Assembly (NCBI GenBank): GCA_964636985.1
Contig: CAZWSX010000041.1
Coordinates: 1 to 48,241, forward strand
From: CAZWSX01 sp964636985
Lineage (GTDB): Bacteria > Planctomycetota > Planctomycetia > Pirellulales > Pirellulaceae
DNA length: 48,241 nt
Direction of reading: 5' to 3'
The notes below the pieces were generated by a model, which was not told the DNA's origin, made no database searches, and saw nothing but the letters and a program-made list of their open reading frames with translations. Made by a program: the position numbers and the translations under genes. Shown here one piece after another: positions 19,784-27,546 of the stretch. Position 1 is the stretch's first letter. Every line of letters starts with the position of its first letter.

Positions 19784-20713
19784 CTATCGTCGGGGACGGT
19801 TTTCGCTGTCGCGAACAATCCGCAGGAACAACTCCTCCAGGCGAGTGCGAGGATGACCGATCGATTTCACCGAAGCGCCATGCTTTTCGATCACTGCGCG
19901 GATCTCGGCCTGCGCGGCTTCGGAAAGAGTCGAGGTTTGGATCTGCGTGGTATCCATAACCGTGAGCAGGTCGTCGACGCGACCCATTTCCTTCAGTTCG
20001 CCTTGGTGCAATACGGCGATCCGGTCGCAAACGTCTTCCACGTCGTCCAACTGGTGGCTCGACATGATGATCGTTTTCCCCTCGTCGCGCAGCCGCAGGA
20101 TCAAGTCCTTCATTTCGCGAATCCCCAGCGGGTCCAGACCCGAGGTCGGTTCGTCGAGGAAGACCAATTCGGGATCGTTGATCAGCGCTTGCGCCAAACC
20201 GATACGGCGGGTCATCCCCTTGGAGTACTCGCGCAGTTGCCGGCGACGCGCCCAGTTGAGCCCCACCATCTGAATCAAGTTATCAATCCGCTTAGCCCGC
20301 TCGGCGGCCGTCATCGCGAACAAGCGGCCGTAGAAGTCGAGCGTTTCTTCCGCATTCAAAAAGCGGTACAGATACGATTCTTCCGGCAGATAGCCAATCC
20401 GCTCGTTCTTCTCGACGTTCGTGGCGTCCTTATTAAAGACCAGCGCTTGGCCCGAACTGGGAAACAGCAGTCCCAAGAGCAGCTTGATGGTCGTCGACTT
20501 GCCCGAGCCGTTCGGCCCCAACAAACCGAAAATCTCGCCGCGGCGAATTTCCATGTCGAGCCCCTTGAGAGCCCGAACTTTTTGCCGACCCCAGAAGTCG
20601 CGATAGACTTTGGCCAAGCCGCGCGTTTCTACAATCACTTCGCCAATGGCGCGCCGCGCGCTGGGTTTCGCAGGAGCCCCCTCTTTTGGGGCCTCAGTCG
20701 TGTTTTGGACCAT
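19784..20713 (-). CDS. ABC transporter ATP-binding protein
   Basis: 309 residues. Walker A is GPNGSGKST (66-74), the Q-loop region is YLPEESYLYRFL (~108-120), the signature is YSKGM (~163-167), Walker B is LVFLDEPTSGLD (183-194, Glu188 catalytic) and the switch His is His220 in MSSHQLDDVEDVCDRIAVL. Residues 1-25 form a polar extension, and the ~75 residues after the switch region are a C-terminal helper domain common in ABC-2 exporters (GELKEMGRVDDLLTVMDTTQIQTSTLSEAAQAEI). It is the first gene of the minus-strand unit ATPase, permease, 604-residue protein, possibly SDR. Upstream is a 375-nt divergent spacer shared with folC. Confidence 0.94.
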   Translation of the reverse strand: MVQNTTEAPKEGAPAKPSARRAIGEVIVETRGLAKVYRDFWGRQKVRALKGLDMEIRRGEIFGLLGPNGSGKSTTIKLLLGLLFPSSGQALVFNKDATNVEKNERIGYLPEESYLYRFLNAEETLDFYGRLFAMTAAERAKRIDNLIQMVGLNWARRRQLREYSKGMTRRIGLAQALINDPELVFLDEPTSGLDPLGIREMKDLILRLRDEGKTIIMSSHQLDDVEDVCDRIAVLHQGELKEMGRVDDLLTVMDTTQIQTSTLSEAAQAEIRAVIEKHGASVKSIGHPRTRLEELFLRIVRDSENRPRR

Positions 20714-21088
20714 GGGGGGTCACAGTGCCTGTCGTCGGAAGGATCGGAAAATCGTAGGAAAAGGACTCACGAGCGGATTTGATGAGAAACCAGCGAGGCG
20801 GCTCGTTGCTACGGGCTCAACCTATTCATACGGCTTCCATCACCGAGGTTGAACGATTCGCACGCGAAAAACACCGTGAATCAAACGGCTAATCTACGTG
20901 AAAGCGTGCTCGCTGGTTCATTGGCCCGGCAATAATTTGCCAAGCGGAGGTCTCCACCAGGAAGACTCCAAACCAAATCCGGTTCTAGCACTATATTTTC
21001 GGCGGCGCGTTCTCGCAACGAAGCCGCCTCGCCCGTCTCCAATTACCATTCTCCAAGTTCGCCGACATCGCGAAAAACCGGCCCAAAC
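20714..21088. other. Divergent intergenic region between ABC ATPase and folC
   Basis: 375 nt that must carry promoters for both the minus-strand ABC genes and plus-strand folC. I see no gene in it. It contains a GGCGGCTCGTTGCTACGGGC stretch resembling dispersed repeat sequence and an A/T-richer part (AGCACTATATTTTCGG, about 20986-21002) that could serve a plus-strand promoter. No clear operator is visible. Confidence 0.4.
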
Positions 21089-22507
21089 ATGCCCCCCTCG
21101 ACGGACCGCTACCGATCCGCCCTCGATTTTCTGTACGGCCGCGTTAACTACGAACGCACCGCCGCCATCCCTTACCAAAGTGGCGGCATCAAGCTCGAGC
21201 GGATGGTCGCCCTGCTCGGCGAACTCGGCAACCCGCATTACCGGCTACCCGTGGTCCATGTCGCCGGGACCAAGGGGAAAGGCTCCACCTGCCTTTGGCT
21301 CGATTCGATTTGCCGCGCCGCCGGCCTCCGCGTCGGCCTCTTTACCTCGCCTCACCTGGAACGAATCGAAGAACGCATTGTCTTAAACGGCCACATGTGC
21401 ACCGAGGACGAGTTCGTCCACCTCACCGCGCGCGTCTCCGAAGCCGTCGCCCGCTTGGAACAAAAAGCTGCCGACCCCCAGCGCCGCATGTCCCCCACGT
21501 TCTTCGAAATCACCACCGCCATGGCCATGCTCCACTTCGAGCAAGCAGCCGTCGACCTGGCGATCCTCGAAGTAGGACTCGGAGGGCGACTCGATTCCAC
21601 CAACGTCTGCCGCCCGATCGTCTCGGTCATCACCAGCATCAGCTACGACCACATGAAGCAACTCGGCAACACGCTCACGCTGATCGCCGGCGAAAAATCG
21701 CACATCATCAAACCCGGCATCCCCGTCATCAGCGGCGCCATCGAAGACGAACCAGCAACAGTCATCCGCGCCAGAGCGCAAGAAGTCGGATCGCCACTTT
21801 ATGAGTGGCAACACGACTTCAATGCCCACTACGAACCAGCATCGCCCGACCAATTCACCTTCGAATGGAATCCTCCCATCCCTGAAGCCTGGAGCCTAAA
21901 GCCTGGAGCCTCTCTCATCCCTTCGTTGAGCCTTCCCGTCGCGGGCGATCACCAGGTCGCCAACGCTTCGCTGGCGATCGCCACCGTGATGTTGCTCCGC
22001 GAAAAAGGATTCCACATTCCCGAATCGGCCATTGCCGACGGCCTACAACGCGCCCACTTGCCTGGGCGCATCGAGTGCGTCGCCCAATCGCCGTTGACCA
22101 TTGTCGATACGGCGCACAACGCGGCGTCGATCGCAGCTTTGTGCGATGTGTTGCGCGACCGGTTTCCACAACGGAAGAAGGTCGTTATCTTCGCCGTGAG
22201 CCGCGACAAAGACGCCGGGGTCATGATCCGCCGCCTCGTCGAAGAGGCCGACCACTTAGTGCTAACGCGTTTCAAGTCGAGCGCCCGCGCCGTCGATGCC
22301 GAGGAATTGTTCCACCTCGCAGGCAAGTTCAAGGGAAACGCCACCAGCAAAGCACGCTTACACGTCGCCGGCGATTCGGCCGCGGCCTGGGAGTTCGCGC
22401 GGCGGATTGCTTCGCCTCAGGATCTCTTGTGTGTGACAGGTTCATTCTTCCTGGCCGGCGAACTCCGTTCGCAAGCCCTCGGCGATTCGGAAGTCGCCAC
22501 TCCCTAA
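21089..22507 (+). CDS. folC: Bifunctional folylpolyglutamate synthase/dihydrofolate synthase
   Basis: 472 residues. Mur-ligase family enzyme that adds glutamate to (dihydro)folate in the cytoplasm. The P-loop is GTKGKGST (60-67), preceded by the family start LDFLYGRVNYE and followed by GLFTSPHLERIEERIVLNG, the omega-loop region. The middle domain has TFFEITTAMAMLHF, LEVGLGGRLDSTNV, and ITSISYDHMKQLGNTL...IAGEKSHIIKPGIPVIS. The C-terminal domain has LPGRIE, VDTAHNAASI, VIFAVSRDKD and VTGSFFLAGE. All key motifs are intact. Between the two domains, residues ~265-275 (PEAWSLKPGAS) are coded by a dispersed nucleotide repeat (see 21881-21915), so this linker looks like a later insertion. Next gene starts 44 nt downstream. 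Confidence 0.96.
   Translation: MPPSTDRYRSALDFLYGRVNYERTAAIPYQSGGIKLERMVALLGELGNPHYRLPVVHVAGTKGKGSTCLWLDSICRAAGLRVGLFTSPHLERIEERIVLNGHMCTEDEFVHLTARVSEAVARLEQKAADPQRRMSPTFFEITTAMAMLHFEQAAVDLAILEVGLGGRLDSTNVCRPIVSVITSISYDHMKQLGNTLTLIAGEKSHIIKPGIPVISGAIEDEPATVIRARAQEVGSPLYEWQHDFNAHYEPASPDQFTFEWNPPIPEAWSLKPGASLIPSLSLPVAGDHQVANASLAIATVMLLREKGFHIPESAIADGLQRAHLPGRIECVAQSPLTIVDTAHNAASIAALCDVLRDRFPQRKKVVIFAVSRDKDAGVMIRRLVEEADHLVLTRFKSSARAVDAEELFHLAGKFKGNATSKARLHVAGDSAAAWEFARRIASPQDLLCVTGSFFLAGELRSQALGDSEVATP
21881..21915 (+). repeat. Dispersed CTGAAGCCTGGAG repeat inside folC
   Basis: CTGAAGCCTGGAGCCT occurs here, followed by a second AAGCCTGGAGCCT unit. The same word appears, reverse-complemented, just upstream of the two minus-strand genes at 29801 and 30496. 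Within folC it is read in frame as part of the linker between the central and C-terminal domains. Confidence 0.7.
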
Positions 22508-22551
22508 AGAGCCAAGTACAGATCCAGCAAACGAAAAGGATTCGCTAAACC

Positions 22552-23094
22552 ATGAGCGCTCTGTTTCTATTGCGATTCGTTCCCTCCGCGCGGCCCATCG
22601 TGAGTTCGCTCCTCGGGCCCTGCATCCGCTTGTTGCCGTACACAGGCTTGGTGCTATGCATGGGCTTGCTGACCCCCTCCCTCGCCTACGGCCAAACGGC
22701 GATCAAATCGGTCGACAGCCGGGATATCGAACAACTCGAAGGCCGACTGGAAAGCTTCTTTACAACGCTCACGTCCAGCTCTCCAACAGCTGGCCCCGAA
22801 GTCGCCTTCCAGGCGCTCCTCACAGGCGGGCCACTGCTCGAGAACGAGCAGAAGATTAAAGACGCCATCGATTCGGCCAAGCAAATCCCCAAACTCTACG
22901 GCGAATACAACGGCTTCGAGAAAGTCAAACAAGGAAGCGTCGGCAAGGACGTCTGCGTGATGACCTACCTCTACAAGGGAAAATCGTTCCCCGTTGCATG
23001 GCACTTCACCTTCTACCGCACCGGAACCAACTTCAATTGGGTGTGCATCGGCGTCCGCTTCGAATCCAAAGGCGTCGAAGACCTCGCCAAGTAA
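22552..23094 (+). CDS. Exported protein of unknown function
   Basis: 180 residues. The N-terminus has a long hydrophobic stretch (residues ~14-46, ending in SLAYGQ) that reads as a signal peptide with a possible cleavage after AYG. The mature part begins TAIKSVDSRDIEQLEGRLESFFTTL and has the look of a small alpha-beta protein: a helical first half, then strands CVMTYLYKGKSFPVAWHFTFYRTGTNFNWVCIGVRFES. I do not recognise the family, although similar small secreted planctomycete proteins with a closing W-x-x-x-x-x-x-F pattern exist. Forty-four nt downstream of folC on the same strand, it may share its transcript. Confidence 0.7.
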   Translation: MSALFLLRFVPSARPIVSSLLGPCIRLLPYTGLVLCMGLLTPSLAYGQTAIKSVDSRDIEQLEGRLESFFTTLTSSSPTAGPEVAFQALLTGGPLLENEQKIKDAIDSAKQIPKLYGEYNGFEKVKQGSVGKDVCVMTYLYKGKSFPVAWHFTFYRTGTNFNWVCIGVRFESKGVEDLAK

Positions 23095-23111
23095 AAAGTG
23101 GTGCGACCCCA

Positions 23112-23150
23112 AAAAAGTAGCACAGACAATCCTGTCTGTGCGCAGTGGAC
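23112..23150 (+). repeat. Dispersed palindromic repeat CACAGACA...TGTCTGTG (copy 1)
   Basis: CACAGACAATCCTGTCTGTG at 23121-23140 is an 8-bp perfect inverted repeat with a 4-nt loop. Its reverse complement occurs at 30653-30672. Flanking bases match as well (AAAAAGTRG before, CGCRGTGGA after, in this orientation), so the repeat unit is about 40-45 nt. Confidence 0.85.
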
Positions 23151-23168
23151 CCGCTCTAGCAAGAAGAC

Positions 23169-23230
23169 GAAGAGCAGCAAGCTCCCTCCACGTCAAAATC
23201 AAAAAATCATCACTCATCAATCCCAAAAGC
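23169..23230 (+). repeat. Dispersed AGCTCCCTCC + AAAATCA tract (copy 1)
   Basis: A stretch reading AGCAGCAAGCTCCCTCC, then ATCAAAAAATCATCACTCAT and CAATCCCAAAA, matches 24137-24208 in the same order and spacing. Both copies lie in spacers between plus-strand genes. Confidence 0.6.
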
Positions 23231-23354
23231 AACTTCCCAACGCCCCTGCGCCATGTTACCCACCCGTTGCGCAACCTCTCACCCCGCGCACCTACCATGG
23301 TCGATGTAAGCCAAACGGCTCTCGATCAATCTCCCGCACCAGGGAATCGGCTCC

Positions 23355-24038
23355 ATGTTCTACCTCGCGTTCCTGCTGCTCGCGCAGCTACCGATCGAAT
23401 CAAAGCCTCAACTCACCGAGGTCACGGTTAGCGACCTCGACGAAACCATCACGCTGCGCGCCGACGGCACCGCCGAATACCGCTACCGCGGTCGTCCCAA
23501 CGACCATGTCTCCGACGAGCGCGTCGGCTTCTTCACCGCCACGCTGGAAAAGCGCTCGTTCGACCGCATCGCCACGCAACTGCACGATGTCGATATCAAC
23601 GGCCTGAAGGACTTCTACCTGCCGTACTCACAGCGGATCACCCACATCGCGCTCACGCGCGACGGGCGAACCAAAACAGTCCAAATCAACGATCGAAATG
23701 TCCCCTCCGATCCTCATCCGCCCAACCGACTGTGGACACTCGAAATGACCGTCCGCGGCCTGGCGACCATCCAACACTGGAAGCCAATCGGCACCGGCCT
23801 GCGACTGACCTTCAAAAGCCCCGGCGAAGACCTCCGCGACATCTGCATCCGAGAACCAGACACCCACTTTCCCGTAGTATCGGTCCGCAGCAAAAACAAA
23901 GTCGTGGTACTCCCCCTCAAACCCGGCAAGTACTCCGTCGAAGTATCGCTCCCCCGCGAAAAAAGCTTCACCGACGCCGTCAAAACACCAGCAACCATCG
24001 AAGCCGAAGGCTACACCGAATTGTCCCCAGCCGAATAA
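23355..24038 (+). CDS. Secreted protein of unknown function
   Basis: 227 residues with a short signal peptide (MFYLAFLLLAQLPIES). The sequence is mainly beta: LTEVTVSDLDETITLRADGTAEYRYRGRPND, then FFTATLEKRSFDRIATQLHDVDINGL, and HIALTRDGRTKTVQINDRN, a pattern resembling planctomycete proteins whose first half describes a DUF6438-like fold (tentative). The C-terminal third (LKPGKYSVEVSLPREKS...ATIEAEGYTEL) looks like a small beta-sandwich with a carboxypeptidase-regulatory flavour. No catalytic residues are evident. It is flanked on both sides by repeat-bearing spacers and is probably its own transcription unit. Confidence 0.7.
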   Translation: MFYLAFLLLAQLPIESKPQLTEVTVSDLDETITLRADGTAEYRYRGRPNDHVSDERVGFFTATLEKRSFDRIATQLHDVDINGLKDFYLPYSQRITHIALTRDGRTKTVQINDRNVPSDPHPPNRLWTLEMTVRGLATIQHWKPIGTGLRLTFKSPGEDLRDICIREPDTHFPVVSVRSKNKVVVLPLKPGKYSVEVSLPREKSFTDAVKTPATIEAEGYTELSPAE

Positions 24039-24128
24039 CTTCGCTCAAAAGAAGTGGCATCCCACCATCTCTCCATACCCTCTGTGCCCTCCATTTTTAA
24101 ACCCGCCTCTTGCCCAGCCCCAAGCAAG

Positions 24129-24208
24129 AGACAAGAAGCAACCAGCTCCCTCCCACTTCAAAAATCAAAAATCAAAAATCAAAAATCACCAATCATCAAT
24201 CCCAAAAT
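24129..24208 (+). repeat. AAAAATC tandem tract with dispersed flank (copy 2)
   Basis: CAGCTCCCTCC precedes four consecutive AAAAATC heptamers (24160-24187) and then CAATCATCAATCCCAAAA. It matches 23169-23230 around the heptamers, and the tract itself resembles 7133-7160. A C/T-only stretch (about 24209-24255) follows. The heptamer number is a likely length polymorphism. Confidence 0.6.
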
Positions 24209-24251
24209 CATCTCCCCCCTTCTCCCCCTCTCCCCCGCCCCCCTTCCCCCG

Positions 24252-24282
24252 TCTCCGGTCCCTCCGGGTCTCAGCGGTGAAC
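24252..24282 (+). repeat. Dispersed GGTCCCTCC...GCGGTGAA repeat (copy 1)
   Basis: TCTCCGGTCCCTCCGGGTCT followed by CAGCGGTGAA. Near-identical copies lie at 30687-30716 (same strand) and 29844-29873 (opposite strand). It belongs to the CACGGAGAC-type element found scattered in many bacterial genomes. Confidence 0.8.
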
Positions 24283-24304
24283 CCTCCTCCGATCGCCTAT
24301 ACTA

Positions 24305-24328
24305 TTCCTGCAGTACTCCAAGCAGGAA
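24305..24328 (+). promoter_or_regulatory. Inverted repeat overlapping the ribosome site of the C45-type gene
   Basis: TTCCTGC at 24305-24311 pairs perfectly with GCAGGAA at 24322-24328 across a 10-nt loop. The 3' arm contains the start of the AGGAAAGG ribosome-binding site for the ATG at 24338, so the hairpin could hide it. A TATACT (24298-24303) just before the first arm could be a -10 element. Either a translational control or an operator is possible. Confidence 0.4.
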
Positions 24329-24337
24329 AGGCGATCC

Positions 24338-25540
24338 ATGGCAACAGAAGCTCCCAAGCGTTCGCGTTGGCTCAGCCGCAGGGCATTCGCCCTCACAACC
24401 ACCGCGGCCAGCATCGCCATCGCGGTGGCCGTTCTTTCCAAGCTCCTCGATCCCGTAATCGAGTTCCACCCGCGAACCTTCCAAACCGGCTCGCTCGAAC
24501 TCGTGCAAGGACTCCCTTTGGTTCAAGTGGAAGGAACGCCCGAGCAGATCGGCAAACAAATGGCCGAACTCACGCGCGAAGTCAATCGCCACCAAAGTCT
24601 CTATCTCGGCAGAATGCAGTGGGCCCTTTCGCAGCCGGGCTGGAAACGCGTCACCACCCTCGCCCACGGTTTAGAAAAGCAAATGCCCGATCGGCACCTG
24701 CGCGAGATCGAAGCCTTCGCCGATGCCGACGGCAAAGACCTGGTCGATCGCGAATCGCTCGTCGTCGCGCAGTCGGCCTTCGACATCCTCAAAGGGCTGG
24801 GATGCTCGACCCTCATCGTCGAACCGCGGCGCAGCAGCACCGGTAGCACACTGATGGGCCGCAACTTCGATTACAACGGCGGCGGCGTCCTCCACCGCTG
24901 CTGCATGGTGACCGTGGTTCGCGGCGAAGAGGTCCGCCCCTTCGTAATGGTCGGCTGGTCGTGGACCCGCGGACCCATCACCGGCATGAACGACGCCGGC
25001 CTGTGCCTGGCGATCAACGAATCCTACAGCGCCGCCGACGGCTCGCCCAAGTTCGATTCCAACGGCGTCCCGCGCCCGCAGTTCACGCGTCGCATTTTGG
25101 AAGAGTGCGCCAGCGTCGACGAAGCGATCGAACTGGTTAAAACCATGCCCCGCACCTGCCAGTTCTCCCTCACGCTGTGCGATCCCAAGAAAGGCTGCGT
25201 CATCGAACTCACGCCCAAGTCGGCGATCGTCCGCGACGCTGAGCAAGGGATCTGCGCCTGCACCAACCACTTCTTCAGCGACGAACTCGTCGTCGGTACC
25301 CCAAGTTGCTCACGCCTCGAATCACTGAAGAAGTGCCGCGCCGCCAAGCCCACCGGCAACCAACTCGGCGTCTGGGAAGTCTTCGCCGAACTCGGCAAAG
25401 TGAATCAAGGAGTTCTCACGCTCCACAGCGTCGTCTTCGAACCCGCCGAGCGCACGATCCACGTCGCCATGGGCGAACTCCCCTCCACCTCCGGCAAACT
25501 GATCCCCATCGACTGCAAACCCCTTTTCGCCGGCGAGTAA
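24338..25540 (+). CDS. C45-type Ntn-hydrolase (acyltransferase/peptidase family), membrane-anchored
   Basis: 400 residues. An N-terminal Arg-rich segment and membrane helix (FALTTTAASIAIAVAVLSKLL, ~17-37) place the enzyme outside the cytoplasm. The rest follows the peptidase C45 / 6-aminopenicillanate acyltransferase fold: EGTPEQIGKQMAEL near the start, then the nucleophile Cys156 in LKGLGCSTLIV, MGRNFDYNGGG, a GITGMNDAGLCLAINE-like motif (PITGMNDAGLCLAIN) and the NHF segment (ACTNHFFSDEL). In family members cleavage before the Cys exposes it as an N-terminal nucleophile; here it follows a helical pro-segment of ~155 residues. It probably hydrolyses or transfers acyl groups of linear amides; substrate unknown. 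Single gene, followed by the tRNA-Arg gene 99 nt downstream. Confidence 0.87.
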   Translation: MATEAPKRSRWLSRRAFALTTTAASIAIAVAVLSKLLDPVIEFHPRTFQTGSLELVQGLPLVQVEGTPEQIGKQMAELTREVNRHQSLYLGRMQWALSQPGWKRVTTLAHGLEKQMPDRHLREIEAFADADGKDLVDRESLVVAQSAFDILKGLGCSTLIVEPRRSSTGSTLMGRNFDYNGGGVLHRCCMVTVVRGEEVRPFVMVGWSWTRGPITGMNDAGLCLAINESYSAADGSPKFDSNGVPRPQFTRRILEECASVDEAIELVKTMPRTCQFSLTLCDPKKGCVIELTPKSAIVRDAEQGICACTNHFFSDELVVGTPSCSRLESLKKCRAAKPTGNQLGVWEVFAELGKVNQGVLTLHSVVFEPAERTIHVAMGELPSTSGKLIPIDCKPLFAGE

Positions 25541-25639
25541 AGCCCCGCGGTCCCCCGCCCGCCGCACCGATTCAGGGAGCGTTCCATCTCGCGACCATTG
25601 CAAGCCAGCCCCGAATCGGCCAAAATCGAGGGATCGAAT

Positions 25640-25713
25640 GCCCTCATAGCTCAATTGGATAGAGCGTCAGCCTCCGAAGCTGAAGGTTTCAGGTTCAAAT
25701 CCCGATGGGGGTA
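25640..25713 (+). tRNA. tRNA-Arg (anticodon CCG)
   Basis: 74 nt fold into a full cloverleaf: acceptor GCCCTCA/TGGGGGT (with G-U at the first pair), D-arm GCTC...GAGC, anticodon stem TCAGC/GCTGA with loop CTCCGAA (CCG at 25674-25676), variable loop, T-arm TCAGG-TTCAAAT-CCCGA, and discriminator A. CCA is not encoded. It reads CGG codons. A terminator follows. The 3' part from 25670 on is repeated 1.9 kb downstream. Confidence 0.96.
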
Positions 25714-25719
25714 CTGCTT

Positions 25720-25754
25720 AGGCCAGTCGAGAATTCCTCGAATGGGCCTTTTTC
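25720..25754 (+). terminator. Intrinsic terminator after tRNA-Arg
   Basis: GGCC-AG-TCGAG / CTCGA-ATG-GGCC with loop AATTC, followed by TTTTTCTTT. It has small internal mismatches and is a degraded relative of the terminator at 27598-27633. Confidence 0.8.
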
Positions 25755-25900
25755 TTTGGTTTTTGCCGCTCTTTCAACGATGTCACCCTCTTGGGGCGTC
25801 GAATCGCTAACGGCGTCTATTTGGCCATGCGCTGCCACCGATTGCCATGAGCTCGTCATCTAGAAGGACTTGGCTGATCGTGATCGACGCGCATGGCTAC

Positions 25901-26320
25901 CTATCTTTTTGGTGACTTCTTAGCCTTCGTCCTGGGCTTTGGGGGCTCACGCGGGACGAGGATACTAAAGCGAACTATGACCACCGGCCGGTGGTAACCG
26001 CCGGCCCATACGTTTCTAAGTCTCGCCATTGCGTACGACGTCCAGTGGTTCTCAGCGACAAACCTAGCCGTTTCTGCGGAAACGTATCCGATGTGCACCT
26101 TATGTCGAAACGGTCCGGTAACGTACGAACCAATGACCATGATCGCATTGGCGTCGTGTGGGTTCGTTGGCTCGGGAAGTAGTTCCAATGCTTGCTCCGT
26201 ACCACTTGCGAAGGCTATAGCGTTTTGAATCCTAAACTCAATCCCGGCAACTTCCTCACGATCGGAGTAGGTCCTCATTCCCTCGGGGATATCTGAATCA
26301 AAGTAAAGATCGACTGTCAT
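25901..26320 (-). CDS. Stand-alone HIRAN-domain protein
   Basis: 139 residues. Residues ~20-110 match the HIRAN domain: EVAGIEFRIQNAIAF, then LELLPEPTNPHDANAIMVIGSY, HIGYVSAETARFVAEN, and a final basic, proline-rich tail (PREPPKPRTKAKKSPKR). The core E-P-x-N-x-x-D-x-x-A-I signature is intact. In other proteins HIRAN binds the 3' end of single-stranded DNA and sits next to helicase or nuclease domains; here it stands alone with only a short basic tail. It is the downstream gene of the candidate tRNA island. I cannot tell whether it acts on DNA or is a small accessory protein of a lost system. No strong ribosome site is seen upstream of the ATG. Confidence 0.8.
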   Translation of the reverse strand: MTVDLYFDSDIPEGMRTYSDREEVAGIEFRIQNAIAFASGTEQALELLPEPTNPHDANAIMVIGSYVTGPFRHKVHIGYVSAETARFVAENHWTSYAMARLRNVWAGGYHRPVVIVRFSILVPREPPKPRTKAKKSPKR

Positions 26321-26366
26321 GTGGCACCACTAGTTTCGCATCCTGGCTCGGTCGTCTCTTGACTCC

Positions 26367-26750
26367 TTACCTGTTACGGTTCCTGGCTCGCTCGTTGGCT
26401 AAGCCTATCGCGGTGAAGTGCGACAAAACAAATGCAATAGCGAATAGCTGGTACCCCAGGAACGGGCGTTTCTTGGGAGTGATCCACGGCCTAAAATCCG
26501 GCCCTCCAAACCCTGCCGCGAGGCAAAGTGAGAAGTAAAGCACACCGAAACCAATGGCCCCGATGAACGCGGGTCGGAACCTGATTGGCCCATACACCGC
26601 CGCAGCCGTTCCTAGCGAAAGCATCACGATCTGCCCGCCAAGGAACAGCTCTAAATTGCTCAAGCCCAAGTATTCCTCAGCCGTAAGCGTCGACAAAACG
26701 GCGGCGATGCCTCCGATTAGCACTAGCATTGATTCGAGCGAGAACTTCAT
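26367..26750 (-). CDS. Small membrane protein of unknown function
   Basis: 127 residues. Begins MKFSLESMLVLIGGIAAVLSTL, a planctomycete-type FSLxxLL membrane start. Further hydrophobic segments are LELFLGGQIVMLSLGTAAAVYG, PAFIGAIGFGVLYFSLCLAAGFG and LGYQLFAIAFVLSHFTAIGLA, so about four membrane spans, ending with a basic tail (NERARNRNR). No catalytic motif. Lies between the HIRAN gene and the 109-residue gene inside the candidate tRNA island, 46 nt upstream of the HIRAN start, which may put them in one transcript. Confidence 0.6.
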   Translation of the reverse strand: MKFSLESMLVLIGGIAAVLSTLTAEEYLGLSNLELFLGGQIVMLSLGTAAAVYGPIRFRPAFIGAIGFGVLYFSLCLAAGFGGPDFRPWITPKKRPFLGYQLFAIAFVLSHFTAIGLANERARNRNR

Positions 26751-26805
26751 GGGAATGATCGCCTTGCGCTACGCCTGGGCGAGATGCATCGAACCTCCCG
26801 CTCGG

Positions 26806-27135
26806 TCAATCCACTAGGGTGAAGGCGGTCACCTTCTCGCCTTGCTCCCCATACCAGATCGAGTGCACACCTTGTCGCCCGAGTCGTATTGGCTCCGCCC
26901 AGCGTAAACCAGCGTCTTCGCACCGGTCTGCCAGCATGCCCCTGATGGCTGTGGACTCGTCGATTTTGCCGATTCGGAAGTATTGATCGCGTCCATGTTT
27001 CTTGTCACTGATTGGTGAGTCAATGTGCTTGGCGTAGACGCACACTTTGCTTGGAACGGTTGACCGCTCAAACACGATTCCGAACTCGTCGGCAATCGCG
27101 TTAAGTTCGGAAAGCAAAAGTGTCGGTTTGGTCAT
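26806..27135 (-). CDS. Small protein of unknown function
   Basis: 109 residues from ATG 27135. A longer open frame reaches 27306 but its extra N-terminal residues (CKRSPLQISGRPGGGRGQC...) look untranslated. The protein starts MTKPTLLLSELNAIADEFG and continues with CVYAKHIDSPISDKKHGRDQYFRIGKIDESTAIRGMLADRCEDAGLRWAEPIRLG, ending WYGEQGEKVTAFTLVD. It is mixed alpha-beta with no motif I recognise. It is the first gene of three in the candidate tRNA island; the size and lack of export signal suggest a cytoplasmic protein. Confidence 0.55.
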   Translation of the reverse strand: MTKPTLLLSELNAIADEFGIVFERSTVPSKVCVYAKHIDSPISDKKHGRDQYFRIGKIDESTAIRGMLADRCEDAGLRWAEPIRLGRQGVHSIWYGEQGEKVTAFTLVD

Positions 27136-27546
27136 TGATTCACTTCTCAGCAGGGGCGGAGAGCATTGTCCCCTCCCGCCCCCAGGACGGCCACTAATCT
27201 GAAGCGGGGAACGTTTGCATGCTCGATCAACTCTCGTGTCGCCTTCGATCATCCGGTCGCTAGCAAGCCCCCTTTCCTGCGTTTGTGAGGGCTGCGATTC
27301 GTACAATCTGTGTGATTCGTATCCTTCATTTTCCGCCTGATTTCAGACAGATTCACAATTCAGGCCGACCGGCAAGTTATGTCGGGACCAAGAGTTGCTC
27401 CAGCAAGCGGCGTAAGATTACGGCAGGTGGTCGTCAGGCAAATCCAGGACACGCCGCGACTCGTGTTGCCCTTCGTTCCTGCAACCGAAATCTTTGGCCG
27501 GGTGTAAGTCGTTGCCCGACAACCCGGTTGCGTCGTTCGACGATCC
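27136..27546. other. Right arm of the candidate island, no gene seen
   Basis: 411 nt between the first minus-strand island gene and the tRNA 3' copy. It must contain the promoter for the three minus-strand genes. Plus-strand short frames here show no protein-like sequence. No integrase, recombinase fragment or second direct repeat is visible. Confidence 0.4.

Noticed and set aside
24160..24208. AAAAATC tandem tract as a replication origin iteron
   Set aside because: No DnaA boxes or dnaA/dnaN nearby, and related tracts occur in other spacers; it is a dispersed repeat.
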